Source: Pseudonocardia parietis (GTDB lineage Bacteria; Actinomycetota; Actinomycetes; Mycobacteriales; Pseudonocardiaceae). Taken from it: DNA of 64,000 bases. The stretch covers positions 7,130,001-7,194,000 of the forward strand of contig NZ_JAGINU010000001.1 in assembly GCF_017876315.1 (NCBI RefSeq), given 5' to 3'. Under the pieces are notes generated by a model that was not told the origin of the DNA, made no database searches, and saw only the letters and a program-made list of their open reading frames with translations. The position numbers were made by a program, and so were the translations under genes. Below are positions 25,377 through 32,707 of this stretch, one piece after another (within the stretch, counting starts at the first letter, position 1; the number at the start of each line of letters is the position of its first letter).

Positions 25377-25453
25377 ACAGCAGTGCTGTCACATGGGTCA
25401 AGACGCTCGACCGAGTATTCGACAGCAGCAATGTCACATCAACACTGTCACGT
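25377..25453. promoter_or_regulatory. Repeated TGTCAC motifs between fadA and the MerR gene
   Basis: TGTCACAT occurs at 25387-25394 and 25432-25439 and TGTCACGT at 25446-25453. A near-palindrome ACAGCA-G-TGCTGT spans 25377-25389. The motifs sit in the AT-richer middle of the divergent fadA/merR spacer. They are plausible sites for the adjacent regulator; the assignment is inferred from position. Confidence 0.5.
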
Positions 25454-25481
25454 TCGTGGCTCGGCCCGTACTGTGCTCGCC

Positions 25482-26225
25482 ATGTCCGCCGCGCCGACCG
25501 AGACCGACGCCCTGCTGACCGTCGACCAGCTCGCCGACCGGACCGGCGTCTCGGTGCGCACCATCCGGTTCTACGCCGGCAAGGGCCTGATCCCCGCGCC
25601 ACGGCTGCGCGGCCGCACCGGCCTCTACGACGCGGGCCACCGCGCCCGCCTGGAGCTGATCAGCGAGCTGACCGCGCTGGGCTTCACCCTCGCCGCCATC
25701 GAGAAGCACCTGGCCCGGCTGCCGCACGACGCCGGGCCGGAGGAGCTCGCCCTGCAGCGGGCACTGCTCACCCCGTGGTTGCCCGAGGACGGTGAGGAGC
25801 TGTCCCGCGACGACCTCGACCGGCGCGCGGGCCGGCGCCTGTCCGACGACGACGTCGGCGCCCTGGAGCATCTCGGCGCCCTGATCCTGCACGACGACGG
25901 GACCGTCCGGGTCCGCGGTGCGACCGCGCTGGCCTCGGCGCTGCAGACACTGGACTCGGGACTGCCGCCGGAGCTCTGGAGACGCTCGCACGCGCTGATC
26001 GAGAAGCACATGTCCGCGCTGGCCGAGGACCTCATGGCGCTGTTCCAGGACGAGGTGCTGCAGCCCTACCGGGACCGTGGCCGCCCGGCCGAGGAGCGGA
26101 CCAGGCTCGCCGCGGCGCTCTCCCGGCTCAAGCCGATCACCGTGCAGGGCGTGGTCGCGACGTTCGGCCGGGCGGTGAACCGGACCATCCGCGACCGGGT
26201 GGGTGGAAGCTCCCAGAACGGGTGA
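25482..26225 (+). CDS. MerR family transcriptional regulator
   Basis: A 247-residue regulator with an N-terminal MerR domain: LLTVDQLADRTGVSVRTIRFYAGKGLIPAPRLRGRTGLYD, then the dimer helix ISELTALGFTLAAIEKHLARLP. The C-terminal 150 residues are helical with no cysteine metal site, as in regulators that bind organic effectors. Being divergent from fadAB, it probably controls beta-oxidation in response to an acyl-CoA. ATG 25482 is the natural start. A very long frame to the left on this strand is antisense to fadAB and not coding. Confidence 0.88.
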   Translation: MSAAPTETDALLTVDQLADRTGVSVRTIRFYAGKGLIPAPRLRGRTGLYDAGHRARLELISELTALGFTLAAIEKHLARLPHDAGPEELALQRALLTPWLPEDGEELSRDDLDRRAGRRLSDDDVGALEHLGALILHDDGTVRVRGATALASALQTLDSGLPPELWRRSHALIEKHMSALAEDLMALFQDEVLQPYRDRGRPAEERTRLAAALSRLKPITVQGVVATFGRAVNRTIRDRVGGSSQNG

Positions 26226-26255
26226 TCACCGGCGATGTCGCCGTAACATCACGCC

Positions 26256-26738
26256 ATGTCGGCCTTCGAGTTCCCGATGCGGGTCCCCTACCACGAGGTG
26301 GACGCGCAGGGCGTCGTGTTCAACGCCTGGTACCTCGCCTGGTTCGACGAGGCGATGACCGAGTTCCTGGAGTCGCGCAGCCTGACCTACCGGGCGATGC
26401 TCGACGCCGGCTACGACGTCCAGCTCGTGCGCGCCGAGCTCGACTGGCACGCCGGCGTCGGCTGGGGCGAGGACGTGGTGGTCGCGGTCTCCACCGCCCG
26501 GATCGGCCGGACCGGCTTCGCGCTGGACTTCCAGGTCCGCGCGCTCGACGACGCCGGCAACCGGATCGTCACCTGCGACTGCCGCAACGGCTACCTGGTG
26601 GTGGCCGCCGACGGCGGCGGCGAGCGGGAGGTCCCGCCGCTGATCCGGAACGCTCTGACGCCCGTGGACGGATTCCGCGGTCCTGACCCCGAGAGCCCCT
26701 CACGAGGCGCGGATGCGCCCCCGTACCTCGCCGAGTGA
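26256..26738 (+). CDS. Hotdog-fold acyl-CoA thioesterase (4-hydroxybenzoyl-CoA thioesterase family)
   Basis: A 160-residue protein with the signature VPYHEVDAQGVVFNAWYLAWFDEA, in which the Asp is the catalytic residue of the 4HBT/YbgC family. The remaining strands (ELDWHAGVGWGEDVVVAVS, ALDFQVRALDDAG) complete the hotdog fold. It hydrolyses an acyl-CoA to acid and CoA. It follows the MerR gene by 30 bp and probably forms one unit with it, on the other side of the fad operon. Its end overlaps the convergent fumarylacetoacetase-like gene by 39 bp. Confidence 0.87.
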   Translation: MSAFEFPMRVPYHEVDAQGVVFNAWYLAWFDEAMTEFLESRSLTYRAMLDAGYDVQLVRAELDWHAGVGWGEDVVVAVSTARIGRTGFALDFQVRALDDAGNRIVTCDCRNGYLVVAADGGGEREVPPLIRNALTPVDGFRGPDPESPSRGADAPPYLAE

Positions 26739-27761
26739 GAAGCGGCCGCCGTCCGCGGCCGGGGCGGTCGCGGTGATCAGGACCTCGTCGCCGTCCTCCA
26801 GCCACGAGCGGTGCCCGCCCCCGTTCAGCGCGACCGGGTCGCGCCCGTTCCAGGACAGTTCCAGCAGCGAGCCGAACTGGTCGCGCTCCGGCCCCGAGAT
26901 CGTCCCGGAGCCGAGCAGGTCACCGGCGCGGAGCCCGGCCCCGTTCGACGTCAGGTGGGCCACCAGCTGCTCGGGCGACCAGTACAGGTCCGCGGCAGGC
27001 GGGGTCGCGACCCGCTCGGCGTTGACGTGCACGGCGAGGTCCAGGTCCAGGCCGTGCGCGGGCGCGCTCGGGGTCAGGTAGGGCAGCGGCTCCGGGTCGT
27101 GTGCGGGCACCGGGACGCGGGCCGCGGCCAGCTCGCCGATCGGCGTCACCCAGGCCGAGATCGACGTCGCGAACGACTTGCCCAGGTGCGGGCCGAGCGG
27201 GCGGGTCTCGAAACCCTGCACGTCGCGGGCCGACCAGTCGTTGAGCAGCACGACGCCGAAGACGTGGTCCGCCGCGTCGTCCACCGACACCGGGCCGGGC
27301 ACCGGGCCGCCGAGCACGTAACCGAGCTCGGCCTCCAGGTCGAGCCGGCGGGTCGGGCCGAAGTCCCCGGCCGCCCGCTGCCCGCACGGCCGGTCGACCG
27401 GGCTCCCGCTGACCCGCACCGTGCCGGCCCGGCCGTGGTAGCCGACGGGCAGGTGACGCCAGTTCGGGGTGAGCGGCTCGGCGTCCGGACGGAAGATCAG
27501 TCCGGCGTTGCGGGCGTGCTGCTCGCAGGCGTAGAAGTCGACGTAGTCGGCGACGGTGAAGGGCAGCACCGGGGCCAGTCCCTCGGCGGGGAGACGGTGC
27601 GCGAACGCCCGCTCGTGGTCCACCCGCCAGCTCGCCAGCCACTCGCAGACCTCACGCCAGACCGAGGCGCCCGCGTCGAGCAGCCGGTCCAGGTTGGGCG
27701 CGGTCAGCAGGTCGGGATACGGGCCGCGCTGCGCGGTGGCGAGCGAGCCGACGTCGAGCAC
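26700..27761 (-). CDS. Fumarylacetoacetase-like hydrolase, 5' end interrupted by an in-frame TGA
   Basis: The body (353 residues from a GTG at 27761) is clearly fumarylacetoacetase: YVDFYACEQHARNAGLIFRP, LPVGYHGRAGTVRVSG (catalytic His), LDLEAELGYVLGGP, VFGVVLLNDWSARDVQ and LLGSGTISGPERDQFGSL. These enzymes split fumarylacetoacetate in tyrosine breakdown. The N-terminal domain is incomplete. In the same frame upstream, a good GTG start at 27875 with a ribosome-like site leads into family-like residues (GLALGAVA ... RIACPLPDGGVLDVGS), but codon 21 of that frame is TGA (27813-27815). The GTG at 27761 has no ribosome site. So the gene is either broken or makes a shortened protein. Confidence 0.72.
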   Translation of the reverse strand: MLDVGSLATAQRGPYPDLLTAPNLDRLLDAGASVWREVCEWLASWRVDHERAFAHRLPAEGLAPVLPFTVADYVDFYACEQHARNAGLIFRPDAEPLTPNWRHLPVGYHGRAGTVRVSGSPVDRPCGQRAAGDFGPTRRLDLEAELGYVLGGPVPGPVSVDDAADHVFGVVLLNDWSARDVQGFETRPLGPHLGKSFATSISAWVTPIGELAAARVPVPAHDPEPLPYLTPSAPAHGLDLDLAVHVNAERVATPPAADLYWSPEQLVAHLTSNGAGLRAGDLLGSGTISGPERDQFGSLLELSWNGRDPVALNGGGHRSWLEDGDEVLITATAPAADGGRFSLGEVRGRIRAS

Positions 27762-27812
27762 GCCACCGTCGGGCAGCGGGCAGGCGATCCGGGAGCCGCC
27801 CGGACGCCCGGC

Positions 27813-27875
27813 TCAGGCAACGGCACCGAGCGCGAGTCCGGGGGGCGGGCTGGACGGTGCGTTCGGGGTCGTCAC
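27813..27875 (-). pseudogene. 5' remnant of the fumarylacetoacetase-like gene, ending at TGA
   Basis: Twenty codons from the GTG at 27875 read through GLALGAVA to a TGA at 27813-27815. The codons after it (starting Ala-Gly-Arg-Pro-Gly-Gly-Ser-Arg-Ile-Ala) continue in the same frame into the enzyme body. One changed base, for example TGG to TGA, would explain it. A sequencing error is possible. Confidence 0.6.
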
Positions 27876-28064
27876 GGTCCCCGACCGTACCCGCGATGCG
27901 GTGCCGCACGGCCACGCACACGCCCGTCACCACCTCGTCCGGCGGTGCGTTCCCGTCCACCCGGGACGGTTCCGGGAACCAGCGACGGGTACGGGACGTT
28001 CGTCCGGATGTGCCCGGTTCGTCCGGACCGGGCGTGACTCCCCGACCCCAGGAGGGCCCCACAG

Positions 28065-28628
28065 ATGGGTCTGCTCGACAAGCTCAAGGAACGCCTCACC
28101 GGAGGCACCCAGGCCCCGCGACAGCAGCAGCACCCCGGATCCGGCAGCGAGCCGCAGCAGCCGCAGGACCCGGACCAGCAGGCGATCGAGCGCTACCGCT
28201 ACATGCTCCGCACCGCCCCGCCGGAGCAGGTGGAACAGGCGCACGCCGAGGCGTTCGCCAAGCTCACCCCGGAGCAGCGGCAGAAGGTGCTGACCGACGT
28301 CAGCGCGCAGGTGCCCGAGTCCGAGCGCGCGACCTCGACCGACCCGCAGGACATGGCCCGGATGGCGACCCGGGCCGAGATGCGCAACCCGGGGACGATG
28401 GAGCGATCGCTGGGCGGCGGACGCGGTCCGGGCATGGGCGGCATGATCGCCGGGTCGTTGCTGGCCGGTGTCGCCGGCGCGTTCATCGGCACCGCGATCG
28501 CCGACGCGATGTTCGACGACACCGGTGACGCCGGCGGCGAGGACGTCGCCGCGGCCGAGGAGCCCCCGGCCGAGGACCCCGGGTTCGACGACGGAGGGTT
28601 CGACGACGGCGGCGGCTTCGACTTCTGA
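28065..28628 (+). CDS. Hypothetical protein with Gly-rich hydrophobic segment and Asp/Gly tail
   Basis: Not recognised. The 187-residue protein starts with a basic amphipathic stretch (MGLLDKLKERLTGG), then a Gln/Pro-rich linker with QQPQDPDQQ. A helical region with YRYMLRTAPPEQVEQAHAEAFAKL follows (residues about 40-90). GPGMGGMIAGSLLAGVAGAFIGTAIADAMF (about 125-155) resembles a glycine-zipper membrane segment. The tail is acidic, ending FDDGGFDDGGGFDF. Similar tails occur in small cell-envelope proteins, but I will not name a function. ATG 28065 has AGGAGGG about ten bases upstream, and a perfect terminator follows it. Confidence 0.75.
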   Translation: MGLLDKLKERLTGGTQAPRQQQHPGSGSEPQQPQDPDQQAIERYRYMLRTAPPEQVEQAHAEAFAKLTPEQRQKVLTDVSAQVPESERATSTDPQDMARMATRAEMRNPGTMERSLGGGRGPGMGGMIAGSLLAGVAGAFIGTAIADAMFDDTGDAGGEDVAAAEEPPAEDPGFDDGGFDDGGGFDF

Positions 28629-28647
28629 GCCGGCCGGCACCTCCCGA

Positions 28648-28688
28648 CGGGTGGAACGCCGCGGGCGGTGTCCGCGGCGTTCCACCCG
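28648..28688 (+). terminator. Strong terminator after the hypothetical gene
   Basis: Perfect 17-bp complementary arms at 28648-28664 and 28672-28688 (stem core GGAACGCCGCGG) flank a 7-base loop, 20 bp past the stop. It ends that unit before the mycothiol-dependent dehydrogenase operon. Confidence 0.85.
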
Positions 28689-28848
28689 CGCCCCTGACCG
28701 CTCCGATCCGACCACCGGAGGGGGTAACCGGCGAGTAACACGTGTTTCGGGGCCGTCCGGGGAGACACTGGCCCGCGACCCATGCCAGAGTCGCGATCCG
28801 AGCATCGGTCCTAACGGATGTCGTCGAGGACGAGTGGGAGTAGAACGA

Positions 28849-29937
28849 ATGGCACAGCAGGTACGCGGGGTCGTGGCCCGCGCCAAGGGCGAGCCGGTGA
28901 CCGTCGAGACGATCAATGTCCCGGATCCCGGCCCGGGTGAGGCCGTGGTGAAGATCCAGGCCTGCGGGGTCTGTCACACCGACCTGCACTACAAGCTCGG
29001 TGGCATCAACGACGAGTTCCCGTTCCTGCTCGGCCACGAGGCCGCCGGGATCGTGGAGTCGGTCGGCGAGGGTGTCGCCGACCTGCAGGCCGGCGACTAC
29101 GTCGTGCTGAACTGGCGCGCGGTCTGCGGGGTCTGCCGGGCGTGCAAGAAGGGCAAGCCACACCTGTGCTTCGACACCCACAACGCGACCCAGAAGATGA
29201 CCCTGGAAGACGGCACCGAACTGTCCCCCGCCCTGGGAATCGGCGCATTCATCGAGAAGACCCTCGTCGCCGCCGGACAGTGCACCAAGGTCAACCCCGA
29301 CGCCCCGGCCAAGGTCGCCGGACTACTCGGCTGCGGAGTGATGGCCGGACTCGGCGCCGCGGTCAACACCGGCCAGATCGGGCGCGGCGACTCGATCGCC
29401 GTGATCGGCTGCGGCGGCGTCGGTGACGCCGCCATCGCCGGCGCACACCTGGCCGGCGCGACGACGATCATCGCCGTCGACACCGACCCCCGCAAGCTCA
29501 AGTGGGCCCAGGAGTTCGGCGCCACCCACACCGTCAACGCCAAGGAACAGGACCCGGTCGAGGCCATCCAGGCCGCCACCGGCGGGTTCGGCGCCGACGT
29601 CGTCATCGAGGCCGTCGGACGTCCGGAGACCTACAAGCAGGCCTTCTACGCCCGCGACCTCGCCGGCACCGTCGTCCTGGTCGGCGTCCCGACCCCGGAC
29701 CTGCAGGCCCCCGAGATCCCCCTGATCGACTACTTCGGCCGCGGCGGCGCGCTCAAGTCGTCCTGGTACGGCGACTGCCTGCCCTCACGCGACTTCCCGA
29801 TGTATGTCGACCTGTACCTGCAGGGCCGGTTCCCACTGGACAAGTTCGTCACCGAGGAGATCGGCATCAACGACATCGAGTCCGCCTTCGACAAGATGCA
29901 CGCCGGTGAGGTCCTGCGTTCGGTGGTGATCCTCTGA
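28849..29937 (+). CDS. S-(hydroxymethyl)mycothiol dehydrogenase
   Basis: A 362-residue zinc alcohol dehydrogenase. It has QACGVCHTDLHYKLGG and LLGHEAAGIVE (catalytic zinc), the structural-zinc cysteines in CGVCRACKKGKPHLC, and NAD loop GCGGVGDAAIAGAHLAGA. The sequence matches the mycothiol-dependent formaldehyde dehydrogenase group (MscR), which oxidises S-hydroxymethylmycothiol formed from formaldehyde and mycothiol. The ATG at 28849 has GGGAG upstream. The ATGA overlap with a metallo-beta-lactamase-fold gene at 29937 supports this role, since that pair recurs in actinobacteria. Confidence 0.9.
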   Translation: MAQQVRGVVARAKGEPVTVETINVPDPGPGEAVVKIQACGVCHTDLHYKLGGINDEFPFLLGHEAAGIVESVGEGVADLQAGDYVVLNWRAVCGVCRACKKGKPHLCFDTHNATQKMTLEDGTELSPALGIGAFIEKTLVAAGQCTKVNPDAPAKVAGLLGCGVMAGLGAAVNTGQIGRGDSIAVIGCGGVGDAAIAGAHLAGATTIIAVDTDPRKLKWAQEFGATHTVNAKEQDPVEAIQAATGGFGADVVIEAVGRPETYKQAFYARDLAGTVVLVGVPTPDLQAPEIPLIDYFGRGGALKSSWYGDCLPSRDFPMYVDLYLQGRFPLDKFVTEEIGINDIESAFDKMHAGEVLRSVVIL

Positions 29938-30563
29938 TGGCCCCCATCGATCACGTGGTCACCTCCGGCACCTTCAACCTCGACGGCGGCAGCTTCGACG
30001 TCGACAACAACGTCTGGATCGTCGGCGACGACTCCGAGGTCTTCGTCATCGACGCCGCCCACGACGCCGACGCCATCGCCGCCGCCGTCGGCGACCGGCG
30101 GGTCAAGGCCATCGTGTGCACCCACGCCCACGACGACCACGTCAACCAGGCCCCCGCCCTGGCCGACCGGTTCTCCGCACCGATCCTGCTCAACCCGGCC
30201 GAGATGGTCCTGTGGGACATGACCTGGCCCGACCGCAAACCCGACCAGGAACTCGCCGACGGACAGGTCCTCTCCGCCGGCGGGATCGACCTACGGGTAC
30301 TGCAGACCCCCGGCCACTCACCGGGCTCGTCGTGCCTCTACGCCCCCGAACTCGGGATCGTGTTCACCGGCGACACCCTGTTCCAGGGCGGGCCGGGCGC
30401 GACCGGGCGGTCCTACTCGAGCTTCGACACGATCATCGAGTCGATCCGCACCACCCTGCTGACGCTGCCGGGTGATACCCAGGTCCGCACCGGGCACGGC
30501 GACTCGACGAAGATCGGCGACGAGGCACCCCACCTGGAGGAATGGATCCGCAACGGGTCCTGA
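29937..30563 (+). CDS. MBL-fold metallo-hydrolase paired with mycothiol-dependent formaldehyde oxidation
   Basis: A 208-residue metallo-beta-lactamase-fold hydrolase with the zinc motif THAHDDHVNQAP (H-x-H-x-D-H), the later His in LQTPGHSPGSSCLY, the Asp in FTGDTLFQGGPG and the last His in VRTGHGDST. This is the glyoxalase II-like layout. Translationally coupled (ATGA) to the mycothiol dehydrogenase, it probably hydrolyses the S-formylmycothiol product to formate, or another mycothiol thioester; this role is inferred from the pairing. Confidence 0.87.
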   Translation: MAPIDHVVTSGTFNLDGGSFDVDNNVWIVGDDSEVFVIDAAHDADAIAAAVGDRRVKAIVCTHAHDDHVNQAPALADRFSAPILLNPAEMVLWDMTWPDRKPDQELADGQVLSAGGIDLRVLQTPGHSPGSSCLYAPELGIVFTGDTLFQGGPGATGRSYSSFDTIIESIRTTLLTLPGDTQVRTGHGDSTKIGDEAPHLEEWIRNGS

Positions 30564-30580
30564 GGATCACGAGCGGCGAC

Positions 30581-30612
30581 CGGGCCCGGCACCGACCACG
30601 GTGCCGGGCCCG
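30581..30612 (+). terminator. Terminator of the mycothiol-formaldehyde operon
   Basis: CGGGCCCGGCACC (30581-30593) and GGTGCCGGGCCCG (30600-30612) are perfect 13-bp arms around a 6-base loop, 17 bp after the stop. The next 200 bases up to 30811 contain no gene that I can support. Confidence 0.85.
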
Positions 30613-30811
30613 TCCCGGCACGGCCCCGCGGCGACGGACTCGCCGAGATGCGGCCCAGCGGCCTGTGGAGATCGACAATTCCCCCTCAGCCGCATCTCGG
30701 CGGGTGTCACGGCCGGCGAGCGCTCCTCGACCTGCTCCGCGGAGACGATCCCGACGGACTCGATCGCGCTTCTGGAGCGTGCCGGCCGAGGCGGCCGGCA
30801 CTGTGCAGCCC

Positions 30812-31105
30812 TCAGTGCGTGGCGGGGTCGAAGACGGCTTGCTCGAGTCGGGACAGGCGGGCTTCGAGGTCGTGGGTCTTGCTGCGACGCTCCTCGATCC
30901 ACTGGCGCATCAGGGCGGTGGGCTTGGTGTGCTGAGCATCGGCCTGCTCGCGCACCCAGTCCAGGACGTCCTTCGGCAGCCGTAGCGACGTGGTGACCAT
31001 CGGGTTCGGATCGACGTCGGCGTCGAGGCGGGCGCGTTCGATGTTGCTGCTCAGGTCGGTGGTGTCGTAGTGCCGGCGGAGCCGCTCGAGCTCATCGGGC
31101 TTCAT
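30812..31105 (-). CDS. CopG/BrnA-like ribbon-helix-helix antitoxin
   Basis: A 97-residue protein. The middle reads PNPMVTTSLRLPKDVLDWVREQADAQHTKPTALMRQWIEERR, a ribbon-helix-helix domain: an antiparallel strand (VTTSLRLP) and two helices. The N-terminal part is acidic and the tail is a short coiled helix (DLEARLSRLEQAVF). It follows the BrnT-like gene by 11 bp. In BrnTA systems the antitoxin follows the toxin and represses the operon; the order and the palindrome upstream fit that. Direct evidence of toxicity is lacking. Confidence 0.82.
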   Translation of the reverse strand: MKPDELERLRRHYDTTDLSSNIERARLDADVDPNPMVTTSLRLPKDVLDWVREQADAQHTKPTALMRQWIEERRSKTHDLEARLSRLEQAVFDPATH

Positions 31106-31116
31106 GGCGGGGCCTC

Positions 31117-31389
31117 CTAGGTGGTGCGCCGGAGGAAGGACCGGCGTTCGCTGTCGGTCATGTCGCGCGCGGTGACGACGAAGTCACGGCCGTCTTCGGC
31201 TTCGCTGAGGATCACCACGAGGTAGCGGCCGGCGTCGGTGCGGCCGTAGAGCTCCTCGATGTCGCCGGGCCCGGGTTCGACCAGGCGAGGCCGGGTGTTG
31301 ACGACCTGCTCGACCTCGCCCGGCGTGACGTCATGGCGAGCGATGTGAGTGTCGCTGTCGTCGGTCCATCTGATCTCCCGCCACGCCAC
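31117..31389 (-). CDS. BrnT-like type II toxin
   Basis: A 90-residue protein resembling BrnT/RelE-fold toxins: an N-terminal VAWREIRWTDDSDTHIARHDVTPGEVEQVV (the D..H..KHG-like element), GRTDAGRYLVVILSEAEDG as the central strands, and VTARDMTDSERRSFLRR at the end, matching the family ISAR-x-A-x-x-x-ER ending. Such proteins are RNases that stop translation under stress. A longer frame exists upstream; the GTG at 31389 gives a typical length. It is followed 11 bp later by a ribbon-helix-helix antitoxin. Confidence 0.75.
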   Translation of the reverse strand: MAWREIRWTDDSDTHIARHDVTPGEVEQVVNTRPRLVEPGPGDIEELYGRTDAGRYLVVILSEAEDGRDFVVTARDMTDSERRSFLRRTT

Positions 31390-31402
31390 ATGCGCACCGT
31401 AC

Positions 31403-31416
31403 TGCAATGCATTGCA
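31403..31416. promoter_or_regulatory. Perfect 14-bp palindrome TGCAATGCATTGCA upstream of the BrnT-like gene
   Basis: A perfect self-complementary 14-mer 14 bp before the toxin start, in an AT-rich island. Ribbon-helix-helix antitoxins bind such inverted repeats, so it is the likely operator for autoregulation of the pair. Confidence 0.7.
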
Positions 31417-31498
31417 CTTCCACCGTAACGGCGTTCCGGCGCGAATGCGAGAGCTGCTACGAGAAGCGGCCCTTCTCGGGGAGCACCGACGCTCGGGC

Positions 31499-32683
31499 TC
31501 ACCCGGCCGGTCGCCGGCGCCGGACGACCGGAGAGACGACCAGCAGGAGCGCGGCGGTCGTCCCGAAGGCGGCGACGAAGCCGAACGGTTCGGCGATCGC
31601 CCCCAACCCGGCCGCGCCGAGGCCGGTGCCCGCGTCGTAGGCGATGTTCCATGCCGCGCTGGCCGCGCCGTAGTGCAGCGGTCCCGCCGCGGCGAACAGG
31701 GCGACCATCGCGTCGTTCTGCACCAGACCGAACCCGGCACCGACCGCGGCCGCGCCCGCCACCAGGAACGCCGGTGCGAGCGGAGCACACAGCACCCCGA
31801 GCATCCCCACCGCGGCGAGCAGCGTCCCTACCGGTAGCAGGGCGCCCGGCCGGCCGCTGCGGTCCGCGCGGGCCCCGGCGACCCCGCGGCCGAGCAGCGC
31901 TCCCAGTGCGGTCACGAACAGCGCAGCGGGCACCGCGAACCGCGCGCCGGGTGCGACCAGCGGGGCGAACGTGATCACTCCGCCCTGCGCGGTGGAACAC
32001 GCCAGCATGGCCAGCACCGGCGCGGCGGGCAGCCGGCGCCGGTGCTCCCGGGGATGGGGTGGCACGCCGCCGCCGTGCGTTCCGGCCCCGCTGCTCCGGT
32101 GGGCCCCGCCGAGCGCCCCGGCCGGCCGCGGACCGCGCACGAACGCCACGACCAGCGCCCCGAGGACCGGCGTGATCCCGGCGACCAGGAACACCCCGGC
32201 GAACCCGAGCACGTCGACGATCGCCACCCCGGCAGGCAGGAACGCCAGCTGCGGGATGCCGACGGCGTAGCCGTACCGGGCCGAGGCCCGGCCGTGCGCG
32301 GACGGCTCGACCAGCTCGGCGACCAGCGCGCTGCCGGCCACCGTCGCCATCCCGAACCCGACACCGCGCACCGCCGAGACCGCCAGCACCGGCGCCAGGT
32401 CGGCGGTCAGCACGAGCAGCGGGGTGGGCAGCCCGAGCAGCAACGACCCGATGACGAGCACCGGCCGGTGCCCCACCCGTCGCAGCATCGCGGGCACCAG
32501 CAGCTGGGTGCCGACGGTGACCGCCATCAGGACGCCGGTCGTCAGGCCGGCACCGAACTCCCCCGCCCCGCCGCGGGCCACCCACAGCGGCACCACCGGC
32601 AGCAGCAGTGCGTAGCCGCCGAAGCCGAGCGAGGTGGCGGCCAGGAGCAGGAGGAACGGCGGCGACGACAGGGAACGGGGCAC
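31499..32683 (-). CDS. MFS transporter
   Basis: A 394-residue protein with about 12 hydrophobic segments. The opening LLLLAATSLGFGGYALLLPVVPLW and the motif-A-like loop PAMLRRVGHRPVLVIGSL place it in the major facilitator superfamily, DHA1-like group. GRGVAGARADRSGRPGALLP is the second-half loop. An exporter role is likely; the substrate is unknown. The start is a GTG at 32683. Its start is 24 bp from the stop of the siderophore-binding gene on the same strand, so iron-linked cotranscription is possible. Confidence 0.82.
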   Translation of the reverse strand: MPRSLSSPPFLLLLAATSLGFGGYALLLPVVPLWVARGGAGEFGAGLTTGVLMAVTVGTQLLVPAMLRRVGHRPVLVIGSLLLGLPTPLLVLTADLAPVLAVSAVRGVGFGMATVAGSALVAELVEPSAHGRASARYGYAVGIPQLAFLPAGVAIVDVLGFAGVFLVAGITPVLGALVVAFVRGPRPAGALGGAHRSSGAGTHGGGVPPHPREHRRRLPAAPVLAMLACSTAQGGVITFAPLVAPGARFAVPAALFVTALGALLGRGVAGARADRSGRPGALLPVGTLLAAVGMLGVLCAPLAPAFLVAGAAAVGAGFGLVQNDAMVALFAAAGPLHYGAASAAWNIAYDAGTGLGAAGLGAIAEPFGFVAAFGTTAALLLVVSPVVRRRRPAG

Positions 32684-32707
32684 GCCCTCACCCTGGCAAA
32701 CCCCGGA

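Noticed and set aside
21642..25400. Very long open frame (part of 1527 codons) on the plus strand
   Set aside because: It is antisense to fadAB, whose motifs are unambiguous. Long antisense frames are a by-product of high GC. Only its last part, the MerR gene, is real.
27813..27815. TGA as a selenocysteine codon
   Set aside because: Fumarylacetoacetases are not selenoproteins, the site is not a catalytic Cys position, and no SECIS-like stem is evident just downstream.
31280..31300. GGGTTCGACC as a tRNA T-arm
   Set aside because: It lies inside the BrnT-like coding frame, and no cloverleaf or acceptor stem can be drawn around it.
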